Positions 35,822 through 44,769 of a stretch of DNA of 64,000 bases are shown here, piece by piece (position 1 is the stretch's first letter; each line of letters starts with the position of its first letter). The DNA lies in assembly GCF_023715405.1 (NCBI RefSeq), contig NZ_JAMBOC010000001.1, positions 1,054,001 to 1,118,000 of the forward strand, in the 5' to 3' direction. Under the pieces are notes generated by a model, which was given only the letters and a program-made list of their open reading frames with translations, had not been told where the DNA came from and ran no database searches. Both the position numbers and the translations under genes were made by a program. The DNA comes from Solibacillus isronensis. Lineage in GTDB: Bacteria; Bacillota; Bacilli; Bacillales_A; Planococcaceae.

Positions 35822-36805
35822 TTAAATTTTATCGCCGTTGAAAATTGAATTTTTTACTATTGCATAATCAACGTTACGAATCGCAGATAATGTTTTACCA
35901 CCTGCATATGAAATTGATGACTGCAGATCTTGTTCCATTTCAGTTAACGTATCGAAAATCGATCCTTTTGAGTCAACATACATTTTCTTGCCTTCAACGT
36001 TTTTACGCTCGCCTTTTTGGAATTCCGATGCAGAACCGAAGTATTCTTTCACTTGTTTGCCGTCAATTTCCACGGTTTGACCCGGTGATTCTTCATGACC
36101 TGCAAAAAGTGAACCGATCATTACCATTGATGCACCGAAACGTACTGATTTGGCAATGTCGCCATGTGTACGAATACCGCCGTCCGCGATAATCGGTTTT
36201 GAAGCAGCTTTTGCACACCAGCGAAGTGCTGCCAACTGCCAGCCCCCTGTACCAAAGCCAGTTTTAATTTTCGTAATACACACTTTACCTGGACCAATAC
36301 CAACTTTTGTCGCATCCGCACCTGCATTTTCAAGGTCACGTACTGCTTCAGGAGTACCGACATTTCCAGCAATAACAAAACTGTTCGGTAAATGCTTTTT
36401 AATATGACCGATCATTTCGATGACTTGGTTTGAATGACCGTGTGCGATATCAATCGTAATATAGTCCGGTACAAGCTGAGCATCTTTCAGCTCTTCGATG
36501 AACGTATACTCTTCATCTTTTACACCAACAGAAATTGATGCGATGTAGCCTTTACTGTGCATATCACGGATAAACTGCGCACGCTTTTCAGGTTGGAAAC
36601 GGTGCATAATATAGAAATAGCCTTGTGCAGCTAATTTTTCTGCTAATTGCTCATCAATAATTGTTTGCATGTTTGCCGGAACTACCGGAAGTTTAAATGT
36701 ATGATTACCCAAAGTTACTGTTGCATCACATTCTGTACGACTTTTCACTATGCACTTTGCAGGGATTAATTGAATATCTTCATAATCAAAAACTGTATCT
36801 ATCAT
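35822..36805 (-). CDS. guaC: GMP reductase
   Basis: A 327-residue GuaC. Signatures of the IMPDH/GMPR barrel: [13 protein letters not shown] at the start, [11 protein letters not shown] with the catalytic cysteine near 180, [11 protein letters not shown], and [20 protein letters not shown]. It deaminates GMP to IMP with NADPH, letting guanine nucleotides feed the adenine branch. TAGGAG precedes the ATG. Monocistronic; the promoter carries paired PurR boxes. Confidence 0.96.
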   Translation of the reverse strand: MIDTVFDYEDIQLIPAKCIVKSRTECDATVTLGNHTFKLPVVPANMQTIIDEQLAEKLAAQGYFYIMHRFQPEKRAQFIRDMHSKGYIASISVGVKDEEYTFIEELKDAQLVPDYITIDIAHGHSNQVIEMIGHIKKHLPNSFVIAGNVGTPEAVRDLENAGADATKVGIGPGKVCITKIKTGFGTGGWQLAALRWCAKAASKPIIADGGIRTHGDIAKSVRFGASMVMIGSLFAGHEESPGQTVEIDGKQVKEYFGSASEFQKGERKNVEGKKMYVDSKGSIFDTLTEMEQDLQSSISYAGGKTLSAIRNVDYAIVKNSIFNGDKI

Positions 36806-36867
36806 TTCACTACACTCCTAAATACGAACATTTTTCGTGTTTTTATAATAATCATTCGACATCTGTT

Positions 36868-36942
36868 ACTTTACAAAACATTGAAAGCGTTGTCAACCTA
36901 AAAACGAATTATTTTATTAGATTAAAGTTAATCGTTCGGATT
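36868..36942 (-). promoter_or_regulatory. guaC promoter with paired PurR boxes
   Basis: Minus strand: -35 TTGACA (36896-36891), 17-bp spacer, -10 TAAAGT (36873-36868). Upstream are two inverted PurBox-like sequences: AAAAACGAATTAT on the plus strand (36900-36912) and AAATCCGAACGAT on the minus strand (about 36930-36943), their CGAA cores about 30 bp apart, as in known paired boxes. Confidence 0.7.
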
Positions 36943-37072
36943 TTCAGCTATTTTCTTGAGATTATTCCTTTGTAAATAGCTACATACAGTTAATTTAACA
37001 TAATATTATTTATCTCCAGAGGAAGAGAAACATTTTGTGAATTAAAAGAAGTACTTTATTTAAACCCAAATT

Positions 37073-37111
37073 AAGAAGCTACTTCCTGTAAAATACAGAC
37101 AGTAGCTTCTT
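37073..37111 (-). terminator. Terminator of the amino-acid ABC operon
   Basis: Stem AAGAAGCTACT/AGTAGCTTCTT (37073-37083 with 37101-37111) with further pairing in the loop. The T run is short and broken. It lies 54 bases after the last stop. Bases 36943-37072 upstream of it hold nothing I can assign. Confidence 0.75.
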
Positions 37112-37165
37112 CGATTTACCTAGTTTTGTAATTTCTTTAGGCTTTATTAGAATAGGAAATGTTAC

Positions 37166-38026
37166 TTATTCTGTCTTACCTTCAACTACTACTTCATCCG
37201 CACTAATTGAATCACCGAATGCTGGCTTCAATGTTTCTTCATATGCTTGGGTAAAGAATTGTTCAGAGCCTAATGTTTCAAGCTCACTATTTAACCAATC
37301 TAATAGATCTTTGTTGCCCTTTTTAACTGCTGGTGCAATGTAATCTTGTTCACCTAATGTTGGCAGTGCTACTACGAATCCGTGATTATTATTTGCCCAG
37401 CTGAATAATAGTGCATTATCTTGTGCCAATGCATCGCCACGACCATCTTTTAACGCTTCAAAAGCCTCTGTAATTTGGTCATACTTAACTAACTCCACAT
37501 CAGGGTGATTCTTCATGAAGTATGTTTCTGCAGTGGTACCTTTTGGGACAATTAGTTTTTTACCTTCTAATTGTTCTGCCGAGGTAATCTGCGACCCTTC
37601 CGGTGACACAACACCTACTGCTACTTTCATATATGGATTGGCAAAATCAACCTGCTCTTTACGTTCTGGTGTTACTGTAAAGTTTGCTAAAACAATATCT
37701 ACTTTATCTGATTTTAATAAGTCAACACGTGCTTGCGGCTCTGTAATGATATACTCAATTTTTGACTCATCACCTAATAAATCTTTCGCAACACGTTTTG
37801 CTAGTAAAATGTCATAGCCTTGGTTGTCACCATTTGAATCAACGTAACCAAAAGGCGGTTTATCACTAAATACTGCTACACGTAATGTGCCACGCTCTTT
37901 TATTTTATCAATTGCTGAATCTGTTTCTGATATTGCATTACCTGATACTGCCTCATTATCACCACTACATGCAGCTAATACTAAAGTTAATATCCCCGCA
38001 AAAAAGAATAAATAAATCTTTTTCAA
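37166..38026 (-). CDS. Polar amino-acid ABC transporter substrate-binding lipoprotein
   Basis: A 286-residue family 3 solute-binding protein. Lipoprotein signal with lipobox LAAC (cysteine at 20), then GTLRVAVFSDKPPFGYVDSNGDNQGYDILLAKRVAKDL, the classic family start, and ANFTVTPERKEQVDFANPYM. It should capture an amino acid outside the membrane for the two permeases and ATPase encoded before it. TTG start with AGGAGG upstream, 11 bases after the ATPase gene. Confidence 0.95.
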   Translation of the reverse strand: MKKIYLFFFAGILTLVLAACSGDNEAVSGNAISETDSAIDKIKERGTLRVAVFSDKPPFGYVDSNGDNQGYDILLAKRVAKDLLGDESKIEYIITEPQARVDLLKSDKVDIVLANFTVTPERKEQVDFANPYMKVAVGVVSPEGSQITSAEQLEGKKLIVPKGTTAETYFMKNHPDVELVKYDQITEAFEALKDGRGDALAQDNALLFSWANNNHGFVVALPTLGEQDYIAPAVKKGNKDLLDWLNSELETLGSEQFFTQAYEETLKPAFGDSISADEVVVEGKTE

Positions 38027-38037
38027 TTTTTCTCCTC

Positions 38038-38781
38038 CTAAAATTGTAATATATTCAAAAATTGCTTGGCGCGCTCCGTTTTAGGATTTGAGAAAAAATC
38101 CTTCGCAGATGCTCGTTCATGTATCTTTCCTTTATCCATAAATATCACTTCATCCGCTACTAGATTTGCAAAATTCATTTCATGTGTCACAATAAGCATT
38201 GTCATACCCTGCTTGGCCAGCTGCGCGATAACATCCAATACTTCCCGTACCATCTCTGGATCAAGAGAAGCGGTTACTTCATCAAACAGCATAATTTCCG
38301 GGTTAATACAAAGTGCACGGACAATTGCAATTCGCTGTTTTTGCCCACCAGATAATTGGCGCGGATAATCATTTGCACGATCCGCCAGTCCAACTCGTTC
38401 AAGCAGCTCATTTGCTTGCGCCTCAACTTCATGTCGCGAACGTTTTTGCACTTTCGTAGGAGACAATAAAATATTTTCCATCACCGTTAAATTCGGAAAC
38501 AAGTCATAGCTTTGGAAAACCATTCCGATTTTTTGGCGTACTTCGCGCCATCTGGAAGTTTCTTTAATAAGATTTTGGTTTTCAAAGATAATTTCACCAC
38601 TCTGCACTTCCTCCAGCCCGTTTAAACAGCGTAGAAATGTGCTTTTCCCGCAACCAGACGGCCCTAAAATTGCAATAACCTTCCCTTGCTCAACATGCAA
38701 GTCGATGCCATTTAAGACGACTTTGTCATCAAATTTTTTGACAAGGCCATTAATTTGTAAAATCGGCATTTGTTCTGCCAT
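38038..38781 (-). CDS. Polar amino-acid ABC transporter ATPase (GlnQ-like)
   Basis: A 247-residue ABC ATPase. Walker A GPSGCGKST (near 37-45), Q-loop in VFQSYDLFPN, signature LSGGQKQR, Walker B IMLFDEVTASLD and H-loop IVTHE are all intact. Specificity as for glutamine/arginine/histidine-type importers. GGAG precedes the ATG. Third-to-last step of a five-gene operon. Confidence 0.96.
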   Translation of the reverse strand: MAEQMPILQINGLVKKFDDKVVLNGIDLHVEQGKVIAILGPSGCGKSTFLRCLNGLEEVQSGEIIFENQNLIKETSRWREVRQKIGMVFQSYDLFPNLTVMENILLSPTKVQKRSRHEVEAQANELLERVGLADRANDYPRQLSGGQKQRIAIVRALCINPEIMLFDEVTASLDPEMVREVLDVIAQLAKQGMTMLIVTHEMNFANLVADEVIFMDKGKIHERASAKDFFSNPKTERAKQFLNILQF

Positions 38782-38796
38782 ATTATGTCCAACTCC

Positions 38797-39474
38797 TTAC
38801 ATCGCCCATTTCTGTTCCAGTTTTCGTGAAATACGTGATAATGGAAAACAGATGCAAAAATATAACAAAAATATCACTCCGTATATCCAAAACGAAATTG
38901 TCGGATATTCAGTGTTATTCACTTGAATAATTTGTTGCCCTACTTTAATCACCTCGACTACACCGATCATCGTTAGCAATGCTGTAGTTTTAATCATACG
39001 TGTAATAAGGTTGATTATCTGCGGAATCGAACGTTTTGCAGCTTGAGGCACCAGTACATAACGGTACATTTGAATTTTCCCAAGACCCAATGCTCTACTT
39101 GACTCCACCTGGTGTTTAGGCAATGAAATAATTGCACCGCGCACAATATCACTCATTTCTGCTGCCCCCCATAAACTAAAAACGATGAGTGCAACTGTTT
39201 CTGCACTTAATTCCACATCGAAGTTTACCGGTACAATATAATAAATGACAAAAAGCCAGACTAGAATTGGAATGATACGAAATAACTCTAAATAAATTTT
39301 AAATGGAAACTGAACAAACTTATTATTGGATGTTCGGATAACCCCAATAATCGTCCCCATCACTAGCGAAATAATAACTGCTATAAAAGCAATACGTAAC
39401 GTATGAACAAGCCCCTCTAATAAGCGAAGAAAATTTATTCCTTCAAAAAGGACATTAAGCCCCGAATTCAGCAT
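38797..39474 (-). CDS. Polar amino-acid ABC transporter permease
   Basis: A 225-residue permease with about five membrane helices and the HisMQ-type EAA loop (AAEMSDIVRGAIISLPKHQVESSRALGLGKIQMYRYVLVPQA). It overlaps the upstream permease gene by 20 bases, suggesting coupled synthesis of a heterodimer. AAAGGAG precedes the ATG. Confidence 0.94.
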   Translation of the reverse strand: MLNSGLNVLFEGINFLRLLEGLVHTLRIAFIAVIISLVMGTIIGVIRTSNNKFVQFPFKIYLELFRIIPILVWLFVIYYIVPVNFDVELSAETVALIVFSLWGAAEMSDIVRGAIISLPKHQVESSRALGLGKIQMYRYVLVPQAAKRSIPQIINLITRMIKTTALLTMIGVVEVIKVGQQIIQVNNTEYPTISFWIYGVIFLLYFCICFPLSRISRKLEQKWAM

Positions 39475-40114
39475 TTCGCACTCTCCTTTCCAACCACATC
39501 AAGAAGAATGTAAGAGGAAGTAAAATGATTAAATAACCAATGACGAGCATGAAAAGAGCTTCATTCGTTTTGTAGTAGATTCCCATTAAATTTTTTGTCG
39601 TATTAGTCAGCTCTAAAATTGCAATTCCACTAAATACAGATGTTTCTTTAATTAAGAAAATACAATTGGCACCCAAACCTGGCACGCTATATGAAATTGC
39701 CTGTGGAATAATGACATAACGCATTAACTGTATATTACTCAGCCCTAATGCCTTTGCACTTTCTAATTGAGTTTTCGAAACTGCCTCCATTCCAGATCGG
39801 ATAACTTCTGCCATATAGCTACCACCTAAAAAAGTTAATCCGATAATTCCGCACATTTCGCCACTGAGCGTGATGCCTATTTTCGGCAAGCCAAAATACA
39901 GGAAAAATAACTGGATTAACAGCGGTGTATTACGAGCAATTTCCAAATATACTTGAACTATTTGATGTAACCCTTTAATTTTGAAGTATTGAATGACACT
40001 GCAAATAACACCTACAATTACCGCAAAGAAAATCCCGATTGTAGCAAGCTTTACCGTTAGCCAAAGTGCCATTTTGTAATGTGGTAATACTTCACTGAAA
40101 TATTGCCAATCCAT
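39455..40114 (-). CDS. Polar amino-acid ABC transporter permease
   Basis: A 219-residue partner permease with about five helices and an EAA loop (YMAEVIRSGMEAVSKTQLESAKALGLSNIQL, seen in two blocks). GGGGAG precedes the ATG. It follows the threonine-synthase-like gene by 25 bases. Confidence 0.94.
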   Translation of the reverse strand: MDWQYFSEVLPHYKMALWLTVKLATIGIFFAVIVGVICSVIQYFKIKGLHQIVQVYLEIARNTPLLIQLFFLYFGLPKIGITLSGEMCGIIGLTFLGGSYMAEVIRSGMEAVSKTQLESAKALGLSNIQLMRYVIIPQAISYSVPGLGANCIFLIKETSVFSGIAILELTNTTKNLMGIYYKTNEALFMLVIGYLIILLPLTFFLMWLERRVRNAEFGA

Positions 40115-40139
40115 AATTTATCTCCCCGCTAGCTAACGA

Positions 40140-41366
40140 TTAATTATTTACATAAATCTTGTCTCCTGGCTGTAGTGTTTGCACACCTTCAATTTCAACC
40201 GTTTCAGGATATTTAACCCCTAATCCCGTATTAAGACAAACTACGTGTTCATCGGCTTGAATCCATCCTTGCTCACGCAATTTTCTCGCAGCCGCAAATG
40301 TAGCCGCACCCTCCGGACAAATAAAATTTCCCTCTAAAGAAGCTACCTGCTTCTGTGCTTCTAATAATTCTTTCTCTGAAACTGCAATCGCACAGCCTTT
40401 CGTCGTATAAATGCTTTCTAGTACCAAGAAATCTCCTAATGCTTTCGGGACATTAATACCGAACGCACACGTCTTAGAATTTTCAAAGAAAACCGATTCT
40501 TTTTGGCCTTTCTTCCACGCTTCTACAATCGGTGCACAACCCTCAGCTTGGACAGCCACTAATCGAGGGAATTTCCCTTTTTCGATCCAACCTAATTCCT
40601 GTAACTCAACAATTGCTTTGTAAATCCCAATAATCCCTACACCGCCGCCTGTCGGATATAAAATGACGTCCGGTACATTCCAGCCAAACTGCTCAATAAT
40701 TTCATATCCCATCGTTTTTTTACCTTCGATACGGTAAGGCTCTTTTAGTGTTGAAGCATCGTAAACTCCTTCATTTTGTACTAATTGGCCAACTACCTTC
40801 CCTGCATCACTGATTAAACCGTTAATTAAATGCAAATCACCGCCTGCAATATACACTTCTTTTCGTGTAATTTCGGGCGCATCCAGTGGCATAACGATCG
40901 TTGCTTTGATGTTCGCTTTCGATGCATAAAGTGCCCATGCTGCACCTGCATTACCATTCGTCGGCATCGCTAATTGTTTAACGCCAAGCTCTGATGCTTT
41001 TGATACCCCTACACTAGCTCCTCTCGTTTTAAAAGAGCCGGTTGGAATAATGCCTTCATCTTTAATATATAAATTGTTTAAACCGTACTCTGCGCCCAAA
41101 GTATTGAGTTTTTCAAATGGTGTAATACCTTCACCAAGGGAAATGACATTTTCTTCACTATGTACAGGTAGTAGTTCATGATAGCGCCATAAGCTATTTT
41201 TACGATTTGAAATATCATCCCGTGAAACATTTTTCTTAACTTTTTCTAAGTCATAACGAACTAATAATGGTGATCCACAATTACATAAGTGATGAATTTG
41301 ATCTTCCCTATATTTTTCATCACATTTCGGACATTCTAAATGTGATACGTAACTAAATTTGCTCAT
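40140..41366 (-). CDS. Threonine-synthase-like PLP enzyme with N-terminal zinc ribbon
   Basis: A 408-residue fold type II PLP enzyme. Residues 12-31 hold a C-x2-C..C-x-C ribbon (CPKCDEKY, CNCG). The PLP lysine is in IPTGSFKTRGASVG near 110, the phosphate loop is TGGGVGIIG, and NGNAGAAWALYA binds the cofactor or substrate. It matches the threonine synthase family, releasing phosphate from O-phosphohomoserine. It lies outside a hom-thrCB cluster and heads an operon for amino-acid uptake, so it may be a paralog acting on an imported or related amino acid. GGGGG precedes the ATG. Confidence 0.88.
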   Translation of the reverse strand: MSKFSYVSHLECPKCDEKYREDQIHHLCNCGSPLLVRYDLEKVKKNVSRDDISNRKNSLWRYHELLPVHSEENVISLGEGITPFEKLNTLGAEYGLNNLYIKDEGIIPTGSFKTRGASVGVSKASELGVKQLAMPTNGNAGAAWALYASKANIKATIVMPLDAPEITRKEVYIAGGDLHLINGLISDAGKVVGQLVQNEGVYDASTLKEPYRIEGKKTMGYEIIEQFGWNVPDVILYPTGGGVGIIGIYKAIVELQELGWIEKGKFPRLVAVQAEGCAPIVEAWKKGQKESVFFENSKTCAFGINVPKALGDFLVLESIYTTKGCAIAVSEKELLEAQKQVASLEGNFICPEGAATFAAARKLREQGWIQADEHVVCLNTGLGVKYPETVEIEGVQTLQPGDKIYVNN

Positions 41367-41415
41367 GGTAATCCCCCTCTAATGTAAGTAAGTTATGTAA
41401 ATAAGAAAAAAGAAA

Positions 41416-41532
41416 AAAGACCACAATTTTCCCCTTATAGAAAAAGAGATAATTGTAGTCTTTGGTTTTCCAATCAACTAACTTGATTATTGAATTAAAA
41501 TCATCTTATTACAAACATTCCTTATTAGTCAA
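41416..41532 (-). promoter_or_regulatory. Promoter and leader terminator (attenuator-like) before the threonine-synthase-like operon
   Basis: Minus strand: -35 TTGACT (41532-41527), 18-bp spacer, -10 TAAGAT (41508-41503), then within about 90 bases a 13-bp terminator stem (41463-41451 with 41428-41416, one G-U pair) followed by two T tracts. No gene on either strand could use this terminator as its end: the minus-strand gene upstream is more than 1 kb away past a plus-strand gene. It is therefore either an attenuator in the operon leader or the end of a small RNA. I see no T-box and no leader ORF. Bases 41533-41786 hold nothing else. Confidence 0.6.
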
Positions 41533-41786
41533 CTTGGAATTTACAAAATACTAATATTTACCTATTTCAACAATAGCCATTACCAAATTATTTATTAAAA
41601 CATCTTATTTTCTTATTTCTGTAATTTTACTTTCAAATAATCATTGCTCTCTTACTCGTCACCATGTATTAATAGACTTATAAAAAGGAGTCGATGAATT
41701 GATGTTATAAAACAGGTGGAACGTTCAGAACTAATATTGAGCTGAAAAATAGGCTTAAAAATCAAACATTATTGGAGCTGAAAACA

Positions 41787-42587
41787 TTGGAACATTTATT
41801 AAACTGTATGAAAATCATCGGGGACGATACAATCCAACGCACACAATTAACACATCGTATTGAGCTTGTAAAAACCTTTCAAGTTAAGAAAGGTATGAAA
41901 GTACTTGAAATCGGATGCGGTCAAGGTGACACAACGGTCGTATTGGCAGATGCCGTCGGAGAAACAGGACATATTGTTGCAATCGATATCGCATCTCCTA
42001 AATACGGTGCACCAATCACATTAGGCGAAGCTGCAGAAACGATTTCTAAATCCCCATTAGGACAGCGAATCGACTTCCACTTTGAAACGGACTTTTTGCA
42101 AATGGAGTTCGACGAGAAATTTGATGTCGTAGTACTATCCCATTGTTCATGGTATTTCGAAAGTATTGAGCTCTTAAAGAATTACATGCAAAAAATCAAG
42201 CAAGTAGCAGATCGAATCTGTTTTGCTGAATGGGATATCGATTATACGCTGGATGCCCAGCGTGCCCATTTTTGCGCAGCCAATATTGCGTTGCTTTATA
42301 CAGCTTTTACAGAAAATGATGGGAATATCCAAAATCTCTTTCATAAAACACAAATAAAGGAACTTATGCATAGTGAAGGCTTTTCGATCAATGTTGAACA
42401 AACCGTCGACGCCAGCTATTTGCAGGACGGGTCTTGGGAAGTCGACTACAGTAATTACTTGCTAAATGAATTCCCGGAGGTTCCGACTAAAATCCAGTCA
42501 TTGATTCATAGTTATGCCTATTTAATGAATGAGCAGGCAAAGCCTCCCTTATCGTTAAATAGTTTTGTGCTGTGCGCTGATTTGTAA
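41787..42587 (+). CDS. Class I SAM-dependent methyltransferase
   Basis: A 266-residue methyltransferase. Motif I is VLEIGCGQGDTTVVLAD near 40, the acidic ribose-binding loop is VAIDIAS, and VVVLSHCSWYF is motif IV-like. The C-terminal half is divergent, as in small-molecule methyltransferases. TTG start eight bases after TTGGAG; the ORF's earlier TTG is the SD itself. Divergent from the threonine-synthase-like operon. Substrate unknown. Confidence 0.85.
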   Translation: MEHLLNCMKIIGDDTIQRTQLTHRIELVKTFQVKKGMKVLEIGCGQGDTTVVLADAVGETGHIVAIDIASPKYGAPITLGEAAETISKSPLGQRIDFHFETDFLQMEFDEKFDVVVLSHCSWYFESIELLKNYMQKIKQVADRICFAEWDIDYTLDAQRAHFCAANIALLYTAFTENDGNIQNLFHKTQIKELMHSEGFSINVEQTVDASYLQDGSWEVDYSNYLLNEFPEVPTKIQSLIHSYAYLMNEQAKPPLSLNSFVLCADL

Positions 42588-42614
42588 AATACCGTACCCA
42601 TTGGAAACGAAACA

Positions 42615-42654
42615 AAAATCCAGTTTTCCTTTGTAAGAAAACTGGATTTTTTAC
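42615..42654 (+). terminator. Intrinsic terminator of the methyltransferase gene
   Basis: A perfect 14-bp stem (AAAATCCAGTTTTC with its complement, 42615-42628 and 42637-42650) followed by T residues. Confidence 0.92.
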
Positions 42655-42739
42655 TTTCCGCAAAATTTCCTTTACGGATTAAACCCTTCTTTAGTAAGGA
42701 TTCTATTACCTTTCCGTTAGAATATCAGGTTCACATAAA

Positions 42740-43281
42740 CTAATAATTTTCAATGACTCCTCCTATTGATGAAGCTTTTATCATCGGCTCTTTTAATATT
42801 TCTACAATTTCTTTCTTTGTTCCAACCCCAGCGTATCATATTCCCTAATAAATGTTGAAGACCCATCATTTTCTTTTGCCTCTCTATCTTTCAACCCTAT
42901 TTTTCCACCTGAGTATCTAGATGTTAGAACAGATGGCAACAGACCAAATGAATATTGTTTTCGTTCTATCACAACCGATTTGATTTTAAAGTCTTTCGAA
43001 ATTTCATAGTTGCTTACTCCGCCCAATAAACCTCTGGACTCTACGGTTTCACTTATGTAACCGTTTGGCGTGCTGAGACGGACATAAGCATCCCACTGCT
43101 TAAATGCCTTTTCACTATAGTTTGCCAAAATTGCAGAATTAGCTATGTTTAAAACGACGAATACCAAGAAAGAAATAATAATAACCGTAATGATTGTTTT
43201 CATTTTCCCTCTTCTTACTGCTTTCTTGATCTTCTTTTCATCAAAAAGATCATCCGGAAAATCATTCATGTATCTTTTCAT
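42740..43281 (-). pseudogene. Anti-sigma-factor-like membrane protein, frameshifted near its end
   Basis: The frame from ATG 43281 (AGGG eight bases before) reads 159 codons to a stop at 42802. It has a cytoplasmic N-terminus (DFPDDLFDEKKIKKAVRRGK), one membrane segment (TIITVIIISFLVFVVLNIA) and an external part (YVRLSTPNGYISE), which fits the 'sigma factor regulator N-terminal' family. After a run of four C (42826-42829), the next frame continues coding-like (GVGTKKEIVEILKEPMIKA..GGVIENY) to a stop at 42740. One extra base in that run would join them. No ECF sigma gene is adjacent. It may be a true mutation or an assembly error, and the family's C-terminal domain is absent either way. Confidence 0.65.
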
Positions 43282-43449
43282 GTCTTGAACCCTAGCATAC
43301 ACCCTTTATAAAAAAAAGCTGCTCTTCTGTTGAAGAATAGCCTTTGTTAATCGGAGTAGTATTAATGAGTCCAATGACCTTAGCGTGTCTTAACTAAAAT
43401 GCATACTCATGACACCCTGTGGCAAACTACGATCATGGAGGTGTATAGA

Positions 43450-43599
43450 ATGAGTTCTAACAATAAAAACAATCGCAGCACTAGTGATGAGCAAGCAATA
43501 AGAAAAAATTTATCAAGGGAGCTTGATCACGAACTAGCAAACGAACCGTTGACAGCTGCCGAGAGACTTAATAATAAGAAAACGAAGAAGCGGCAATAA
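43450..43599 (+). CDS. sspO: Small acid-soluble spore protein O-like
   Basis: A 49-residue hydrophilic protein with the C-terminal block ANEPLTAAERLNNKKTKKRQ, which closely follows the SspO (CotK) ending NEPLT..R.NNKKRKK. The N-terminal half (Asn/Ser-rich) differs from standard SspO. ATG ten bases after GGAGGTG; the ORF is open 17 codons earlier without an SD. SspO is a minor spore-core protein, so this supports a spore-forming host. It should be expressed in the forespore. Confidence 0.6.
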   Translation: MSSNNKNNRSTSDEQAIRKNLSRELDHELANEPLTAAERLNNKKTKKRQ

Positions 43600-43606
43600 C
43601 AGCATA

Positions 43607-43640
43607 CCCCCATCTATTGTAAGTTGGGGGCTATTTGATT
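43607..43640 (+). terminator. Terminator of the SspO-like gene
   Basis: Stem CCCCCA/TGGGGG (43607-43612 with 43625-43630) with a 12-base loop; a weak T-rich tail follows. Confidence 0.65.
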
Positions 43641-43692
43641 TGTACTATGATAAAAAAACAGCACAAGGTTATCTGATGTCATCTCATACAAG

Positions 43693-43926
43693 TTACAAGT
43701 CGCTACCACTTTCCATATCATTTCTTTTCTTTTTATCTCCAAAATATTTCCAAAGATGATATGTAGCCCAAAATAATGTCGGAAAAATAAAAAGTGAAAG
43801 TGCTGAAACATACGGCTTTTCAAGGATATAACTAGGAGTAAAATAAATGTACAGGACTAAGATGATTAGGAATGGAACTAAAAGAATCCAGTAACGTTTG
43901 TCTTTAAAAGTATTAAAACTCCCCAT
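43693..43926 (-). CDS. Small membrane protein
   Basis: A 77-residue protein with two membrane helices (YWILLVPFLIILVLYIYF; YVSALSLFIFPTLFWATYHL) and a charged tail. AAGGGAG precedes the ATG. No family recognised. Confidence 0.65.
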   Translation of the reverse strand: MGSFNTFKDKRYWILLVPFLIILVLYIYFTPSYILEKPYVSALSLFIFPTLFWATYHLWKYFGDKKKRNDMESGSDL

Positions 43927-44061
43927 ATGATTCTCCCTTCCATAACATGTGATATTTCTATTAATTCAATCGGTAAGATCAAAAATAAAATCTTTTTTAT
44001 TTCCTTGCATTTAATATACCGAAATAAAATCAACTCTTCCACAAAATGTCGGATTTAAACA

Positions 44062-44100
44062 ACAAAAAGGTACGAATATTGTTTAATCAACATTCGCACC
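44062..44100 (-). terminator. Intrinsic terminator after the LD-carboxypeptidase fragment
   Basis: GGTGCGAATGTTG and CAATATTCGTACC (minus strand, 44100-44088 and 44081-44069) pair with two G-U pairs around six bases, then five T residues. The stop of the fragment lies in the loop. Confidence 0.7.
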
Positions 44101-44181
44101 TGGTTCACCCGCACCACCCCAAGAAGGACTTACTGTAGCAATCCGGTCTTCCGGCTGTAATTTTTCAGGTTTGATTAACAT
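44083..44181 (-). pseudogene. N-terminal fragment of an S66 (LD-carboxypeptidase/MccF) peptidase
   Basis: A 32-codon ORF with its own SD (GAGGTGAGTGGAG just before ATG 44181). It reads LIKPEKLQPEDRIATVSPSW then GGAGEPG, the N-terminus of S66 family peptidases, and stops in a terminator hairpin. The catalytic body is missing. It lies just downstream of the cytidine deaminase-like gene. Confidence 0.65.
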
Positions 44182-44236
44182 CTCCACTCACCTCTAACAA
44201 ATTCGATTTTATGTATAGAAATTTAATTCTAAGCGA

Positions 44237-44662
44237 CTATAATTTCTGCCAATGTTCGTCCATTTCTTCGTAATATGTATCTGTCCAATGGTAAGGCTGC
44301 AGTTCTGTTAAAGTTTTAAAAATAATTGCTCCTGTATCATTTGAAATCGCACATTGTACTTGAGGTCCCCAGTAAAATAAGCGTTCTTGGCAGATACCAC
44401 AAGGTGAAAGTACTTTTAATGGTGAATGTTCATCTTCCCTTGCTAAGCAAATGCTGTGTGTAACTTTTTTATTGAATTTGTGCGCTTCTAAAATAGCACC
44501 CGTTTCCATACAAAGAGCTGTTGCATCATTGATAATTTCTGGTGCCACACTTGTATAAATCGTCCCATCTTCAACACGAACCGCTGCTGCACCACCCCAA
44601 CCAATCGGATATCTCACATTCACTAATTCTTTTACTGTATTATAAAGTTCTTTATCTATCAT
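44237..44662 (-). CDS. Cytidine deaminase-like enzyme
   Basis: A 141-residue protein of the cytidine/blasticidin-S deaminase fold. Zinc site: C51-M-E53 (the usual [HC]-A-E with Met for Ala) and C88-G-I-C91 in SPCGICQE; YTSVAPE and ALCMETGAILEAH flank it. It may deaminate cytidine or a related nucleoside antibiotic. AAGGAG precedes the ATG. Confidence 0.85.
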   Translation of the reverse strand: MIDKELYNTVKELVNVRYPIGWGGAAAVRVEDGTIYTSVAPEIINDATALCMETGAILEAHKFNKKVTHSICLAREDEHSPLKVLSPCGICQERLFYWGPQVQCAISNDTGAIIFKTLTELQPYHWTDTYYEEMDEHWQKL

Positions 44663-44703
44663 TGATTCCTAGCTCCTTCTATTCTTTTAATCATCCGACT
44701 AAA

Positions 44704-44769
44704 TTACTTAACTGCTTTTCGATTTGTATAAGTATTGCGGGAATTTTCATTATGAAAATCAATCCCCAT
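44704..44769 (-). pseudogene. N-terminal fragment of a SAM methyltransferase
   Basis: Translation of the gap gives MGIDFHNENSRNTYTNRKAV-K then stop, 21 codons from ATG 44769, with GAGAGG upstream. It looks like the first residues of a Bacillus class I methyltransferase family starting MGIDFHN(E/D)xNxxxYxxR. The SAM-binding body is missing. Confidence 0.5.
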
